Source: Paratrimastix pyriformis (taxonomy: Eukaryota > Preaxostyla > Paratrimastigidae). From it: 33,943 bases of DNA. Position 1 is the stretch's first letter; each line of letters opens with the position of its first letter. The notes beneath the pieces were generated by a model that had not been told where the DNA came from, made no database searches, and saw only the letters and a list, made by a program, of their open reading frames with translations. The stretch lies in assembly GCA_027972325.1 (NCBI GenBank), contig JAPMOS010000289.1:1-33943 (forward strand). The letters are read 5' to 3'. Of the stretch, positions 1 through 8,689 are shown piece by piece. Made by a program: the position numbers and the translations under genes.

Positions 1-2
1 GA

Positions 3-161
3 AAGGTTGTTCTGGAGGCAAGAGACACTATCAAGGCTGCTGAAAAAGCTGAAAAGGAACGTGAGGATAAAGAACGTGCCGATAAAAGTCACGCTGAATA
101 CCTAAAATTAAAAGCTAAGATTGATGGCGATATGAGATCGAATGGCAAGGGAGCACCCTGA
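3..161 (+). CDS. C-terminal fragment of a charged, probably helical protein
   Basis: An open frame runs in from the left edge and stops at 159-161. The 52 visible residues are rich in Lys, Glu, Ala and Asp (for example KAAEKAEKERDKERADK-like spacing), as in a helix or coiled coil. Its end overlaps the start of the next gene by 20 bases, a compact arrangement common in small DNA viruses. The N-terminus lies outside the window, so no family can be assigned. Confidence 0.5.
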   Translation, partial: KVVLEARDTIKAAEKAEKEREDKERADKSHAEYLKLKAKIDGDMRSNGKGAP

Positions 162-441
162 GTTACTTCCGTCGATCGAGATTCCTCCAATTTACGCAAT
201 TCCGACGCTACCTCCTCCAACTACTGGTGGGGCACCAATGCCTGCGCCTACCACGGGCGGAAGACCGACATCTGTATCATTATTGCCTCCTGCACCTGCA
301 CCTGGAAATGCTGGACTTATTGATTATGAAGAACCTGAGGAAGAACCTGGTGAAGGCTACACTGGTGCTATAACTGCTGCACGATTAGAAGAACTGAGAA
401 AAAAGCAGGCTGAAGAACATCCTGCCGGAGATGCATTCTAA
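142..441 (+). CDS. Proline-rich 99-residue protein of the virus-like element
   Basis: The ATG at 142 lies inside the end of the preceding frame. The protein has a Pro-rich first half with PPPTTGG and PAPTTGG repeats, then an acidic stretch (YEEPEEEPGEGY) and a short charged C-terminal helix (residues ~78-95, ARLEELRKKQAEEH). There are no membrane segments and no recognisable domain. The composition suggests a disordered linker or a small structural or scaffold protein of the particle. That is inference only. It lies in the same strand and direction as the upstream fragment, so the two may be co-transcribed. It converges on the minus-strand gene at 534-1348. Confidence 0.55.
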   Translation: MAREHPELLPSIEIPPIYAIPTLPPPTTGGAPMPAPTTGGRPTSVSLLPPAPAPGNAGLIDYEEPEEEPGEGYTGAITAARLEELRKKQAEEHPAGDAF

Positions 442-473
442 ATGAATCGTTCTGCACTATTTTAAACTTATTC

Positions 474-489
474 ATATCTACTTAGATAT
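474..489. terminator. Small palindrome between convergent genes
   Basis: Seven-base arms ATATCTA and TAGATAT are separated by two bases in the 92-base gap between the plus gene ending at 441 and the minus gene ending at 534. The position fits a bidirectional 3'-end signal, but in AT-rich DNA such a short palindrome can arise by chance. Confidence 0.25.
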
Positions 490-533
490 AAATAGGAATC
501 AAAATGGATTGTGAGCTTCGCTAAGATCTAAGT

Positions 534-1348
534 TTATACTCCTGGATGTGCCGGATCTTTGGTTCTGGTTGGAGCTTTTGGAATTTTCATCCATTCAAAA
601 GCGCTGAACTTTTCCTTTAATTTGTCAACAGACACGGCTCCTGACTTTGGAATAATCCTGTTGAGGATGTTGGCTTCTGCTGCAAGGTTAGCCTGGAAAA
701 GCTTTGCAAGGTCTGCACCAAACGTATCGCTGTCATTCATACTCTGAATTAATGCGGCAAGTTCTGCCATTTCTGTTCTCAGTCCTTCAACGATTTTTGA
801 TTGAGCACCATACTTTTTGACAAATTCCGGCAATGTTTCCTGGCATTCTTTGTATTGTGCAACAAGAGCTGTATATTTAAGTGCCGTGTCATTTTCCAAT
901 GCCTTTGCATAAAACGGTTGTGTGATTTTGGTGCTTCATGATGCATCCGTAGTGCCCGCTTAAAGATCGCTTCATCGATTGGAATCTGTTCAAATGCTGA
1001 CACTGTGCGTCCAATCAGTTCATGAACTGTTCGTTTATCATCATCCGCTTTGTATGGATGTTGCTGCAATGCGAGTGCCCAATACGTATCACCTGTTCGA
1101 TAAAAACGGTATATCCCGAGTTCAAAATCTTCATTTGCCTTCATTTCCGGCTGAGTCACATACATTTGTTCCGGGTTAAGCAATCCATCTGTCTTATTAA
1201 TTTGTTGTAAGTTGTCAATTATGGCACTTCCACCACCCATTTGTTTTGACATGGCTTTGACTATGTAATCTGCCTTCTTTGTCCATGATGAACCATGAGG
1301 TGCTGATTCACCTGGTGCTGCATGAGATGAACGTTTTCGTTGTGGCAT
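534..1348 (-). pseudogene. Unknown virus-like gene, broken
   Basis: A minus-strand gene starting with MPQRKRSS at 1348 and reading towards 534. The N-terminal part is basic and Ser-rich. The middle has mixed alpha-helical character (…FRFYRTGDTYWALAL…-like aromatic stretch), and the C-terminal part is helical and ends Pro/Lys-rich. The coding signal covers the whole span, but it is not one intact frame; it appears broken at about one place. I do not recognise the family. It is divergent from the gene at 1422-1706, sharing a 73-base AT-rich intergenic region with TATA-like sequence. Confidence 0.5.
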
Positions 1349-1421
1349 TCGTTACTAATATAATTGATGGAGAAAAAAATACTTTGATTATTTTTCCCTG
1401 CTTATATTATTACATTCAACA
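1349..1421. promoter_or_regulatory. Divergent AT-rich promoter region
   Basis: This 73-base gap separates the start codons of two divergent genes (minus 1348, plus 1422). It contains AATTATATTAG-like sequence read towards the minus gene and TTATATTATTACATT just upstream of the plus gene. Similar TATA-like blocks precede other genes of this element. Promoter function is inferred from position and composition only. Confidence 0.35.
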
Positions 1422-1706
1422 ATGAAAGTCAAAACTGCTACAGATGATTCACCTGAGGTGCCTTCAGACATGTCGCTCGATACCAAGTTTAATATCGTTA
1501 CAGTCCTATTCGAAATAGCTAAATTTAAGCCAAATCAATGTCGAGCCTGGTTAAAAAAGCATAAATTAGTACCGATTAAACGGGTTCATAAAACTGCAAC
1601 AGTCTTCAGATACAGAATACGAGAGACACCATCTTTAGGTGTGTTCTTCACAAAAGACTTAGGAAACGGTATAAAACTCGTGCTACAAAAGCTCTCTCCT
1701 TCTTAG
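1422..1706 (+). CDS. Small basic protein, 94 residues, unknown
   Basis: The frame begins at ATG 1422 and encodes a Lys-rich protein. Residues ~20-45 look like a helix followed by WLKKHKLVPIKR, and the rest has short beta-like segments (TVFRYRIRETP). The size and charge would suit a DNA-binding protein with a winged-helix or helix-turn-helix fold, but no diagnostic motif is present. The 3' end overlaps the end of the minus-strand gene at 1703 by four bases. It looks whole. Confidence 0.5.
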   Translation: MKVKTATDDSPEVPSDMSLDTKFNIVTVLFEIAKFKPNQCRAWLKKHKLVPIKRVHKTATVFRYRIRETPSLGVFFTKDLGNGIKLVLQKLSPS

Positions 1707-2068
1707 TCCACTCTAAATAACATGTTTACAGTCACTACATCAGTTGTGGGTTGTCCTGTTTCATCTAATATCGAATAGTCATAAGTTCTCGTTAAAGTTG
1801 ATGTTGGTGACAATTCAAGTCCTTTGTTATCTGTTCCAACAAAAACTGGGATTGCGGCTTCACTCGTCACATTATTAATGATTTGATCAGTGTATAAGCC
1901 CCGGATTACTACAAAATATCGACTTCTGGTGACTGAATTGGTGACAAGATGAGTGCCAATAAGAGTTAGGTAATTTGGATTTTTGTTCATCCACTGGTTC
2001 AAAATGAGTGTTTTCTGAGTTGAATCAAGGTTTATTGAGAGGAACATGATGTGTTTCATACAAATCAT
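1703..2068 (-). CDS. Small beta-rich protein, up to 121 residues, unknown
   Basis: The minus-strand frame has candidate starts at Met1, Met4 and Met8; MFLSINLDST is the most natural first sequence. Beta-prone stretches alternate (YFVVIRGLY, AAIPVFVG, VVTVNMLFRV) with Thr/Ser-rich turns, and no membrane segment is seen. The composition suits a single jelly roll or other structural protein, such as a minor capsid or cement protein, in the same transcriptional direction as the major capsid gene upstream. That role is inference. I do not recognise the family. Confidence 0.45.
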   Translation of the reverse strand: MICMKHIMFLSINLDSTQKTLILNQWMNKNPNYLTLIGTHLVTNSVTRSRYFVVIRGLYTDQIINNVTSEAAIPVFVGTDNKGLELSPTSTLTRTYDYSILDETGQPTTDVVTVNMLFRVD

Positions 2069-2108
2069 GCATAAAAAGTTTCATCTGTCACAAAAAAAAT
2101 TTGACATG

Positions 2109-2144
2109 GAGTATCACCTTTTGACAGAATGGTGACATACTCAA
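2109..2144. terminator. Imperfect hairpin between small minus-strand genes
   Basis: GAGTATCACC is mirrored by GGTGACATACTC with a two-base bulge and a 12-base loop. It lies a few bases downstream of the small minus-strand frame ending at 2152 and upstream of the gene starting at 2068. It could be a 3'-end signal like the stronger hairpins at 2643-2690. Confidence 0.25.
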
Positions 2145-2151
2145 TCTGACA

Positions 2152-2277
2152 CTATATTCTGATAGGTTTTTGTGCGTAGTTGAGGGCTCCAATGTTGATA
2201 TTTGCCTCGTTTTCACTTAATTGTGATGCAACCTTAACTTTACTGAATCGTGAGGTTGACTTAGAAATTTTCACCAT
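2152..2277 (-). CDS. Possible 41-residue basic small protein
   Basis: A short minus-strand frame, too small for most gene callers, starts MVKISKSTSRFSKVKV and ends PIRI. It is rich in Lys and Ser at the start and has normal codon use for this AT-rich block. It lies between the capsid gene and the gene at 1703-2068 on the same strand. It could be a real small peptide, or the head of a longer gene that has decayed. No family is recognised. Confidence 0.3.
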   Translation of the reverse strand: MVKISKSTSRFSKVKVASQLSENEANINIGALNYAQKPIRI

Positions 2278-2642
2278 TTTTGCCTATACAAAACGGTAAC
2301 TCGTGACAGAGCGTAGATCGACGTTCACAGCCACGGCTTTTTCGAAACAGCACCATATGAATAAGATAGCTCGACATTTGCTAAGAAATCTGACAGTTAC
2401 TTAACGTGCACGGGGCTGCACAAGTTTTGACGCGTTCAATTTTCAATACAAACTGGACTTCTTCCTTTTATCCAAATCGTTGTTCTGACACTGAATCTCA
2501 GTGCCGGGACTTAGTTTAAACATAGAAATCAGTGACTTTTCATGCTCGTATGTGGTACTGTCACAGTACTTTAAGTGCATGTCAAAAAGTGATATCTCAT
2601 GTCAACCTCTGGAAAACATAAGGTATGACTTTTTATGAATGC
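2278..2642. other. Gene-free AT-rich gap downstream of the capsid gene
   Basis: No convincing reading frame or repeat is seen in these ~365 bases. Together with the hairpins that follow, the region separates the capsid gene from the small genes to its left. It may be untranslated sequence or a decayed gene. Confidence 0.35.
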
Positions 2643-2690
2643 ATTCAGTCATCGATGATGACTGAATCGATTGGATGAGTATCATCCAAT
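2643..2690. terminator. Two adjacent perfect hairpins after the capsid gene
   Basis: Hairpin 1 has perfect 11-base arms (2643-2653 ATTCAGTCATC and 2657-2667) around a three-base loop. Hairpin 2 has perfect 9-base arms (2670-2678 ATTGGATGA and 2682-2690) around a three-base loop. They begin 50 bases beyond the stop end of the minus-strand capsid gene. Mimivirus and its virophages are known to cleave and polyadenylate transcripts at such palindromes. The same use here is an inference from position. Confidence 0.55.
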
Positions 2691-2739
2691 GCCTACATGT
2701 TTTCTTACATAACTAACGAGTTATAACGGGTTGAATCAC

Positions 2740-3947
2740 TTAGTTTTTGTGTTCTACAGTCAAAGTGCCTTGTTTTGTGTTATATCGATACCATGCTCGT
2801 CCGTATGCTAATACGTTCAAAGTACAGTTGTGAGGCAATCCTGCTGTGAAAGTCACGACTAATTTAGGGTTAGAATACTCTTTTAGCACAATGGTACCAT
2901 ACACATTGCCGTATGATTCAATATCATCATCCTTGCTTGGTAGTCCTGAAAAGCGGAGAGTGTAGATGTTCTTGTCAAATGCCTTCCGGAAATACATCAT
3001 CTGTTGGAATTCTTGCGATTTAGCACTAATGGCTGTATCTGGATAGTTCTTGTTGTCAACAGAAAGGTGATATTCCGAGATATAGGCTGTTCCGGTGAAT
3101 GGTGCTCCTGTCGTGTCATCAGACAGATACATCGACAAATACTCAACTTCATCAAATGGTAGGTCACATGTTATCGATGTGGCACCTTGTGAGATTAGAT
3201 ACTTGGTTGAATCAACGAATTCATTCTGTACTGTAACCATGCCTGCTTCATCCATACTGCTTCGTAGAATTGCCTTCTTCTCATCTTCATGCATTGTCAT
3301 GTAGTTAGCTACGAGTTCAACATCGAGGAAAGTGTTGGTTAATGTAGCTCCAACTGTGGAAGATGATGCAATTTCTGATAGAGGGCAATTTCTACTTCAA
3401 AATAGGGATTTGCTTGTAAGATGTCGAGCCGTAGAGGGTTAAAGTCAATGAATGGATTTGGTATGTAAATCAGTCCTTCCTGTTGTTGCGATGGATCAAT
3501 GTCTGTGCCGGTTGCTCCAATACGTGCGTTCTGCATCATCAGTGATTTGCGTTCCTGTATGGCACGCTGGTAATATTGATATATACCTGCACTGTCCAAC
3601 TTGTATATTTCACGTCCTTGGTGCTTAAACTTAAGGGATTTGATGAGCTTCATCATGTATCCACCTACGTAAGTCACCGTGCCGGCTGATGCTGTAGTAG
3701 CTCCGAGTCTGATGTGTAGGTGTATGTCATTACCTGAGAGTAGCCCGCTGTATTTATTAATGTCAAACTGTGCGACACTTCCAAATGATATTTGCCGGTT
3801 AGGTTTGATTACTACCGGATCCGTTACAATCTTAGGCTTGCGTATCTTAGTGGTTTTGTCATCTGTAAACTCATTGATTTTGATTGCATTCCTTTCGAGG
3901 TCTGAGTTCTGTGTGGTGTGCGACTTTAGAATAATTGCCGTTGCCAT
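2740..3947 (-). pseudogene. Major capsid protein gene (double jelly-roll type), fossil
   Basis: Reading on the minus strand from MATAIILKSH at 3947 to the end near 2740, the span has the length (about 400 codons) and character of the double jelly-roll capsid proteins of Polinton-like viruses and adintoviruses. The first half has a beta-rich fold with FGSVAQFDINKYSG and GNDIHLHIRLGA. The second half has strand-rich sequence ending in a conserved-looking VLAYGRAWYRYN stretch near the C-terminus. The assignment rests on this pattern, on gene size and on its place next to the packaging ATPase. The coding signal is present throughout, but the gene is broken at about one place. The product would form the hexagonal capsomers of the particle. 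Confidence 0.65.
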
Positions 3948-4039
3948 AGTGTGATAATCAATATCATACTAAGATAAAAAAATACTCAAATTATAAAAAT
4001 TATGCCTATTTTGTGTTTACTGCCTTCTGGTCCCAATGC

Positions 4040-4062
4040 AATGAATAGTTTAACTATTCATT
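4040..4062. terminator. Perfect palindrome overlapping the ATPase stop codon
   Basis: AATGAATAGTT (4040-4050) and AACTATTCATT (4052-4062) form a perfect 11-base inverted repeat with one central base. The ATPase stop codon (4054-4056) lies inside it. As with the hairpins after the capsid gene, the position suggests a palindromic mRNA 3'-end signal. Confidence 0.5.
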
Positions 4063-5076
4063 CGGATGCGCGCACCTCTGCGTGCATCGCTCTTCTGCCT
4101 TTTTCACCTTGGATCTGTAATCTTCTTGAGTTTTGGAGGTATCCCAAAAGGCATTGTAAAGGTTAAGGTAATTGTCATGTAACAAAGGCTTGATCACCAA
4201 AATGTTGTGGTCTGCTGTCACTTTCTCGAATAGTTCTAAGAAATCTGCCTTCTTCATACACGACATATAATCATGGTATATCATGTCTTTCACTGAGTCA
4301 TTCTTGGTGTAATGGACAAAACAGTAATTGGTGTTCTGCCTTGTTCTTGGTGAAATACCTGTTGGAATTTGTGTTGTAAGAATGACTGAGATGTTGTATC
4401 TTCTGTGATTGCAAAACAGACTGCCTAAAATATTACTCTGATGTAACTTGTTGTTGCCATCTAAGATATCGTCGAATATCAATAAGACTGACTTCTTGCC
4501 TTTTGTCTTCTCTTGGAACTTGATGAGCTTTTCAATGAATAATGGTGTCTCCTCATCGTCAAAGCCTCCAAAACATCTGTCATCTGGAATGTTCCCTAAC
4601 TCTTTCTGATATCTGTCTTTATTGTCTTGTGCAACTGTAAATAGATATATCTTGTCAATCTCACTTCGTATCTGCTTTATAATGGACAGAACTGATGTCG
4701 TTTTGCCACTCTCTTTCATACCATAATGTAGTGAAATGAATGGTTCTTTCTTGTTTTTGAACCTGTCCACAATCTCTAATGAACTGAACTTAGGCATCTT
4801 GACATTACCTACCTTGACAATGCTTGCATCATCTTCTTTTACTTCAGGTGGTATGAAAACAACTTGCTTCTGTTCAATTTGCTCATCTTCTTCAACCTTT
4901 TGCCCTTCCTCTTCCACTTTCACTTTCTTATCTTTCTTCTCCTTCTTCTCCTTAGGAACCTTCTCTTTCTTCTCTTTTGGTGGAGCACATTTATGCTTCT
5001 TAAGCCACTTCTCACTCTTATATTCTTTTCCACACTCAGGGCACTTATATACTTCTTTGACTGATTCAGACGACAT
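4054..5076 (-). CDS. A32-like DNA packaging ATPase with N-terminal zinc finger
   Basis: This 340-residue protein looks whole. The P-loop (Walker A) is GMKESGKTTS at about residues 118-127. Walker B is VLLIFDD at about residues 198-204, followed by a sensor-like ILTTQ at ~233-237. This is the pattern of the FtsK/HerA-superfamily packaging ATPases (vaccinia A32 type) that pump DNA into capsids of Polintons, virophages and large DNA viruses. Unusually, residues ~10-31 form a C2H2 finger (YKCPECGKEYKS…HKC), followed by a ~40-residue Lys/Glu-rich linker. The finger might bind DNA or dock the motor on the capsid. The gene lies upstream of the capsid gene on the same strand and is divergent from the acidic gene at 5143. 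Confidence 0.85.
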   Translation of the reverse strand: MSSESVKEVYKCPECGKEYKSEKWLKKHKCAPPKEKKEKVPKEKKEKKDKKVKVEEEGQKVEEDEQIEQKQVVFIPPEVKEDDASIVKVGNVKMPKFSSLEIVDRFKNKKEPFISLHYGMKESGKTTSVLSIIKQIRSEIDKIYLFTVAQDNKDRYQKELGNIPDDRCFGGFDDEETPLFIEKLIKFQEKTKGKKSVLLIFDDILDGNNKLHQSNILGSLFCNHRRYNISVILTTQIPTGISPRTRQNTNYCFVHYTKNDSVKDMIYHDYMSCMKKADFLELFEKVTADHNILVIKPLLHDNYLNLYNAFWDTSKTQEDYRSKVKKAEERCTQRCAHPNE

Positions 5077-5142
5077 TTTTAATTGTAACTATAATCTATA
5101 TAGAAAAAATATTTTGTGTGTGAACTGTATTAGTTAACTAAT
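5077..5142. promoter_or_regulatory. Divergent promoter between ATPase and acidic protein genes
   Basis: A 66-base, strongly AT-rich gap separates the two start codons. It contains CTATATAG near its middle and AATATTTT, giving a TATA-like element usable in both directions, and a TTAGTTAACTAA palindrome beside the plus-strand start. A TATATAG block also precedes the fibre gene (just before 6688). The promoter role is inferred. Confidence 0.45.
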
Positions 5143-6141
5143 ATGTCTGACAGTGCATCTGAATCTGATGAGGATTTACAGTCTTTTGTCTCTTCATCGA
5201 GTGAAATATCTATACCTTACGGAGATGATGAAAATAGTGAAGATTCTCAAAGTGCCAATGATGACGCCTCAACTGAATCAAATACTGATACTGATGAGTC
5301 TGATGATGACTCAAAAGATGAGTCTAAAGAAGAGCCTAAAGAAAAATCGTCGGATGAACTGATTGATAATATGGACTTCCTTCTTCGTAAAGACCAACTA
5401 CACAATGAAATACCTGATGGTAAAATTGTGTTCAAGACAAAGGAACAAGTCGAAACTGAGCAAAAACTAATGCAACAGGCTGTAGAAGAATTTGAACAAC
5501 AACAGGAACAAGCAAAACAAGCACTCAAAGCTCGTCCAAGAGCACCTCGCGCAATTCATTTCCCAAAGCCTCCAAAGAAACCTAAGAAGGCAAAGATATC
5601 ACTCAAACGTGAAAACGATATCAATGAGCTGCTCGTACTGACTAATCAACTCGGTATGGACCAGGAAAAATACAATGTGGCATTCTTCGCTGCAATGTCT
5701 GATGATGAACTGATGCAATTCAAAATTGACCTCTTTAAAGTTGTCGATGCTAAAATGGATGAATCCTTTCACAGTAGCAAACATGTAACTGAAATGCTGC
5801 TAAAGACCGCTGATATAACTGAAAAGATCATGCCTAAATACCTTCATGGTTATCGTGACTCATTGGAATGTTCTCAAGAGGAGATTCAAAAATGCCTCGA
5901 TGAAATGATTAAGAATGGTGATATGGAAGGCTTATTAAAGTCTAAGATGATGCAACCTAAGTACCAATTAATGATGATTCTCGGTGGCAATTTACTCGGA
6001 CAAGTGAGTTCTAACATAAAAGCAACCAAGTCTGTTGTGGTTAAAGCAAAAGAAACCCTCGACACAATCCAAAAAAACTCACCCGCGTCACAAACTGTAT
6101 TACCACGTTCGGCTACATCGGAATCGGATGTCTTCTTCTAA
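5143..6141 (+). CDS. Acidic N-terminus, helical protein of 332 residues, unknown
   Basis: Residues 1-75 are an almost pure Ser/Asp/Glu tract with clusters such as DESDDDSKDESKEEPK. Residues ~100-125 form a Gln/Glu-rich coiled-coil-like helix, followed by a basic Pro/Lys segment (FPKPPKKPKKAK) at ~140-155. The C-terminal half is helical. There is no membrane segment or enzyme motif. The charge layout (acidic tail, basic middle, helical end) would suit a virion core, scaffold or chaperone-like protein, which is inference. It is apparently whole, divergent from the packaging ATPase, and followed by a membrane protein gene and the fibre gene on the same strand, so it probably belongs to a morphogenesis cluster. 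Confidence 0.6.
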   Translation: MSDSASESDEDLQSFVSSSSEISIPYGDDENSEDSQSANDDASTESNTDTDESDDDSKDESKEEPKEKSSDELIDNMDFLLRKDQLHNEIPDGKIVFKTKEQVETEQKLMQQAVEEFEQQQEQAKQALKARPRAPRAIHFPKPPKKPKKAKISLKRENDINELLVLTNQLGMDQEKYNVAFFAAMSDDELMQFKIDLFKVVDAKMDESFHSSKHVTEMLLKTADITEKIMPKYLHGYRDSLECSQEEIQKCLDEMIKNGDMEGLLKSKMMQPKYQLMMILGGNLLGQVSSNIKATKSVVVKAKETLDTIQKNSPASQTVLPRSATSESDVFF

Positions 6142-6197
6142 TCACCACTAAGTATGTCTTCTTCTCCTAATTCTTATTTGTCCCTAATTTTTTATCC

Positions 6198-6623
6198 ATG
6201 AATAGTATTAAATCATCCATGGCTACATCTGACAGTAAATCTGCAATTGACCTAAAAGACATCACCATCAAATCAATCAGTGGTGTCTCATTGTATTGGC
6301 TTATCACTAAAACTCTGTCACTGCGGAGTGATTATGCTGACTATCTAAATGTCGGGCTGGCTGGAGCTGGTGGACTTACAATTGTGGCTCCTATTCTACA
6401 ATATCTCCTCGATGGAAGAGACCTGATGGCTGGATTATCATTCGACTCAACCATGCTAAAGAATGCTCTCGTCGATGGTGGCATGTCAATGGCTGTGTAT
6501 CTGGCTCTTCGTTTTGCATTCGGTTCAAAACTTGATGTGAGTCTGCTCAATCGTTATGTAGGTGTAATTTGCTCTGTAATTGGCGGTGACATGATTCGTC
6601 CTTACATCCTCTCTAAGCTATAA
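6198..6623 (+). CDS. Small multi-pass membrane protein, unknown
   Basis: The 141-residue frame starts at 6198; a second Met at codon 8 (MATSDSKS) is an equally likely start. Hydrophobic segments lie at roughly residues 52-71 (LNVGLAGAGGLTIVAPILQY), 93-108 (GGMSMAVYLALRFAFG) and 120-135 (YVGVICSVIGGDMI). The first ~40 residues are polar. Small membrane proteins occur in many Polinton-like viruses and virophages, where their roles are mostly unknown. It lies 56 bases after the acidic gene and 64 before the fibre gene in the same direction. It looks whole. Confidence 0.55.
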   Translation: MNSIKSSMATSDSKSAIDLKDITIKSISGVSLYWLITKTLSLRSDYADYLNVGLAGAGGLTIVAPILQYLLDGRDLMAGLSFDSTMLKNALVDGGMSMAVYLALRFAFGSKLDVSLLNRYVGVICSVIGGDMIRPYILSKL

Positions 6624-6687
6624 ACTTATCGTCAATCAACACCTTAATCTTTTCATGTTTTTGTATTTTTCTATTGCGGTTATATAG

Positions 6688-8209
6688 ATGGAACCACAAA
6701 AGAAAGTCATCTTTACTGACAGAATCTCTCTCGCTAACACTTTTGGTTACGATAGAGTAGCTGTCGAAACTCAGAACGAAAATCCTCTTGAACTTAGATG
6801 TGATGCTGTATTAAAGAAAGATGTAACTATTGATGGAGAAACAGTGTTAGGAAACAATCTTACAATCAATGGCGGCACTCATACAGTCAATGGTGAAACT
6901 ACGTTTAATGGACTTGTCAAATTCAATAGTGATGTCATTTTGCCTTCTGCTCCTATTCCTGACATGTCAATTGGACAACTGTCTAATGTGGATGTGTCAA
7001 CTGGACTTGTCGATAAACAAACACTACTTTATGACGCTTCCACACAATGCTGGAAGAATTCAACTGCAAATGAATCAACCACTGCTAAATACAATACCAT
7101 CACAGAAATGTCTGCCGGTAATGGCACTTCAGTTAATAATGTTCTTCTGGCTTCTGGAAAAATCACCGCAACTAATGCACAAATCACCTCTTTTACCACC
7201 GCTGGATTGGTTCATTGTGACGCCTCTGGAAATATGTCATCATCAACTTTGATAAATTCTGATATTACTGATGGCACAATTAATGATGCAAAACTAAACA
7301 CAATTAGCACTGCTGGAAAAATAGCTAACTCTGCTACAACTGCTACTGATTCAAGTACTGCTTTAACTATTGTTCTTCGAAATGCAAGTGGTGACACTAA
7401 AGTAAACAATCTCTCTGCAAACACTGTATTAGCAAACTCCGTCAAATCAGTGACTTCTGGAAACTTAGACATCCAATCAAATGGTAATGTCAACATCGAT
7501 ATCGATAATGACAATAATGAAACGAGCAAAACATTCAATGTAACTACTAACAATGGCGCCTCGACATTATTCCAAGTGAATGATGCTGGTAAAATCATAA
7601 TTCCTACAATGGCTTCATCCAATATAGTTCATTCTACTGCAACTGGTGAATTGGCTGTCTCTAAAATAGTCTCAACTGATATCGTTGATGGAGCTGTGAC
7701 TGATGCTAAAATAGCCTCTTTATCTATTCCTAATGCTCCTTCAACCATTGTACAACGTGATGCTAATAGCAAAATATACTGTGCTACTGTGGTAGCTGAT
7801 AAAGTGGCTCCAACTGGTGCAACATTGAGTGTTCCTGCTGCTATCTCATGCAATTCTATCACTTCTGGTGCTGTTCTATGCACTGGAACGCTAAAGACCA
7901 CTATCACAGACGCTCCAATCCTCGGAACTGACTCATCTGGATATGTTGTAACTGGTGCTTTTCCACTCGCTGTAACGGCTAACTCAATCACTACAAGCGG
8001 TGGCAACTTAATCGTCAATAATCCAATCGCTGTTGACAACATTATTCCTCTTAATACTTCTCTCAAAATTGGTAACTTCACTGTGAATTCAACTGATACC
8101 ACATTCGAAAATGCTGATAACACTACGTTCACAATCAAGTCAAAAGGCAACATCAAATACAATAGCGATTACAATGCTAATGACACTTCTCCAAATCATA
8201 CATTCACTA
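6688..8209 (+). pseudogene. Tail-fibre-like protein gene, N-terminal part
   Basis: About 507 codons start at ATG 6688, just after a TTATATAG block. The product is rich in Asn, Thr, Ser, Gly and Ala with short beta-repeat patterning, as in phage fibres. An early segment (residues ~45-75, DVTIDGETVLGNNLTING) resembles a repetitive beta-helix. A pattern of the type SDI.DG.(I/V).DAK(L/I) occurs twice (near residues 190 and 333). It lacks membrane segments and enzyme motifs. The gene is interrupted at 8210 by a 1.53-kb inserted element, and its later part lies beyond that insertion. In a virus it would be a surface fibre for host attachment. Confidence 0.65.
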
Positions 8210-8222
8210 CAAGATGATTCGG

Positions 8223-8545
8223 ACTTTTACCTAAAATTACCAGAAAATTACCTGAATTTACCTGAACTTTACCTGGGCTTTACCTAAGCTTTACTAAGCT
8301 TACCAGAGCGTCACCTGAACTTTACCTGCCCTGGTAAACCAGTTTTACCAGAATTTTACCTGACATTCTGGTAAAACACAAAGCACCAGGGGAAAATTCA
8401 GGTAAACTCGCGACATGACCAGGCCTTTTACCAGGAGCGCTTGGTAAAACTGACTCCTGGTAAAACCCCCGGTGGAACCCCTGGCAAAACCTTTGGTGAA
8501 CCCCCTGGTACTGCCCTTGGTAAACCCCAAAACATTGTGGAAAGG
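8223..8545. repeat. Left subterminal array of degenerate ACCTG/ACCAG motifs
   Basis: About twenty degenerate copies of TTTACC(T/A)G(A/G) occur, first in plus orientation, then increasingly inverted (CTGGTAAA, CAGGTAAA). Spacing is irregular at 10-20 bases. Dense subterminal motif arrays of this kind are known transposase-binding sites in CACTA and some other DNA transposons; that role here is inferred. Confidence 0.6.
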
Positions 8546-8605
8546 GTGATTTTTTTTGATTTTTCTCCATGTTGCGGAAGCGGGGATTGGATCCCGAGGA
8601 AGGGG

Positions 8606-8608
<3 letters not shown>

Positions 8609-8659
<51 letters not shown>
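8609..8659. repeat. (GT)n followed by (GC)n microsatellite
   Basis: About 20 GT units are followed by five GC units. Alternating purine-pyrimidine tracts like this can adopt Z-DNA. It lies in the GC-rich core of the inserted element. Confidence 0.9.
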
Positions 8660-8660
<1 letters not shown>

Positions 8661-8689
8661 ATCGTTGTGTGTGTGGGGTGGGGAGTGGA

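Noticed and set aside
7212-8162. Minus-strand frames opposite the fibre gene
   Set aside because: They are antisense readings of a repetitive, low-complexity fibre gene without start signals or known motifs.
8223-8545. CRISPR-like look of regularly recurring short repeats
   Set aside because: Motifs are only 5-10 bases, degenerate, in both orientations and irregularly spaced, with no spacers of constant length. The locus is eukaryotic.
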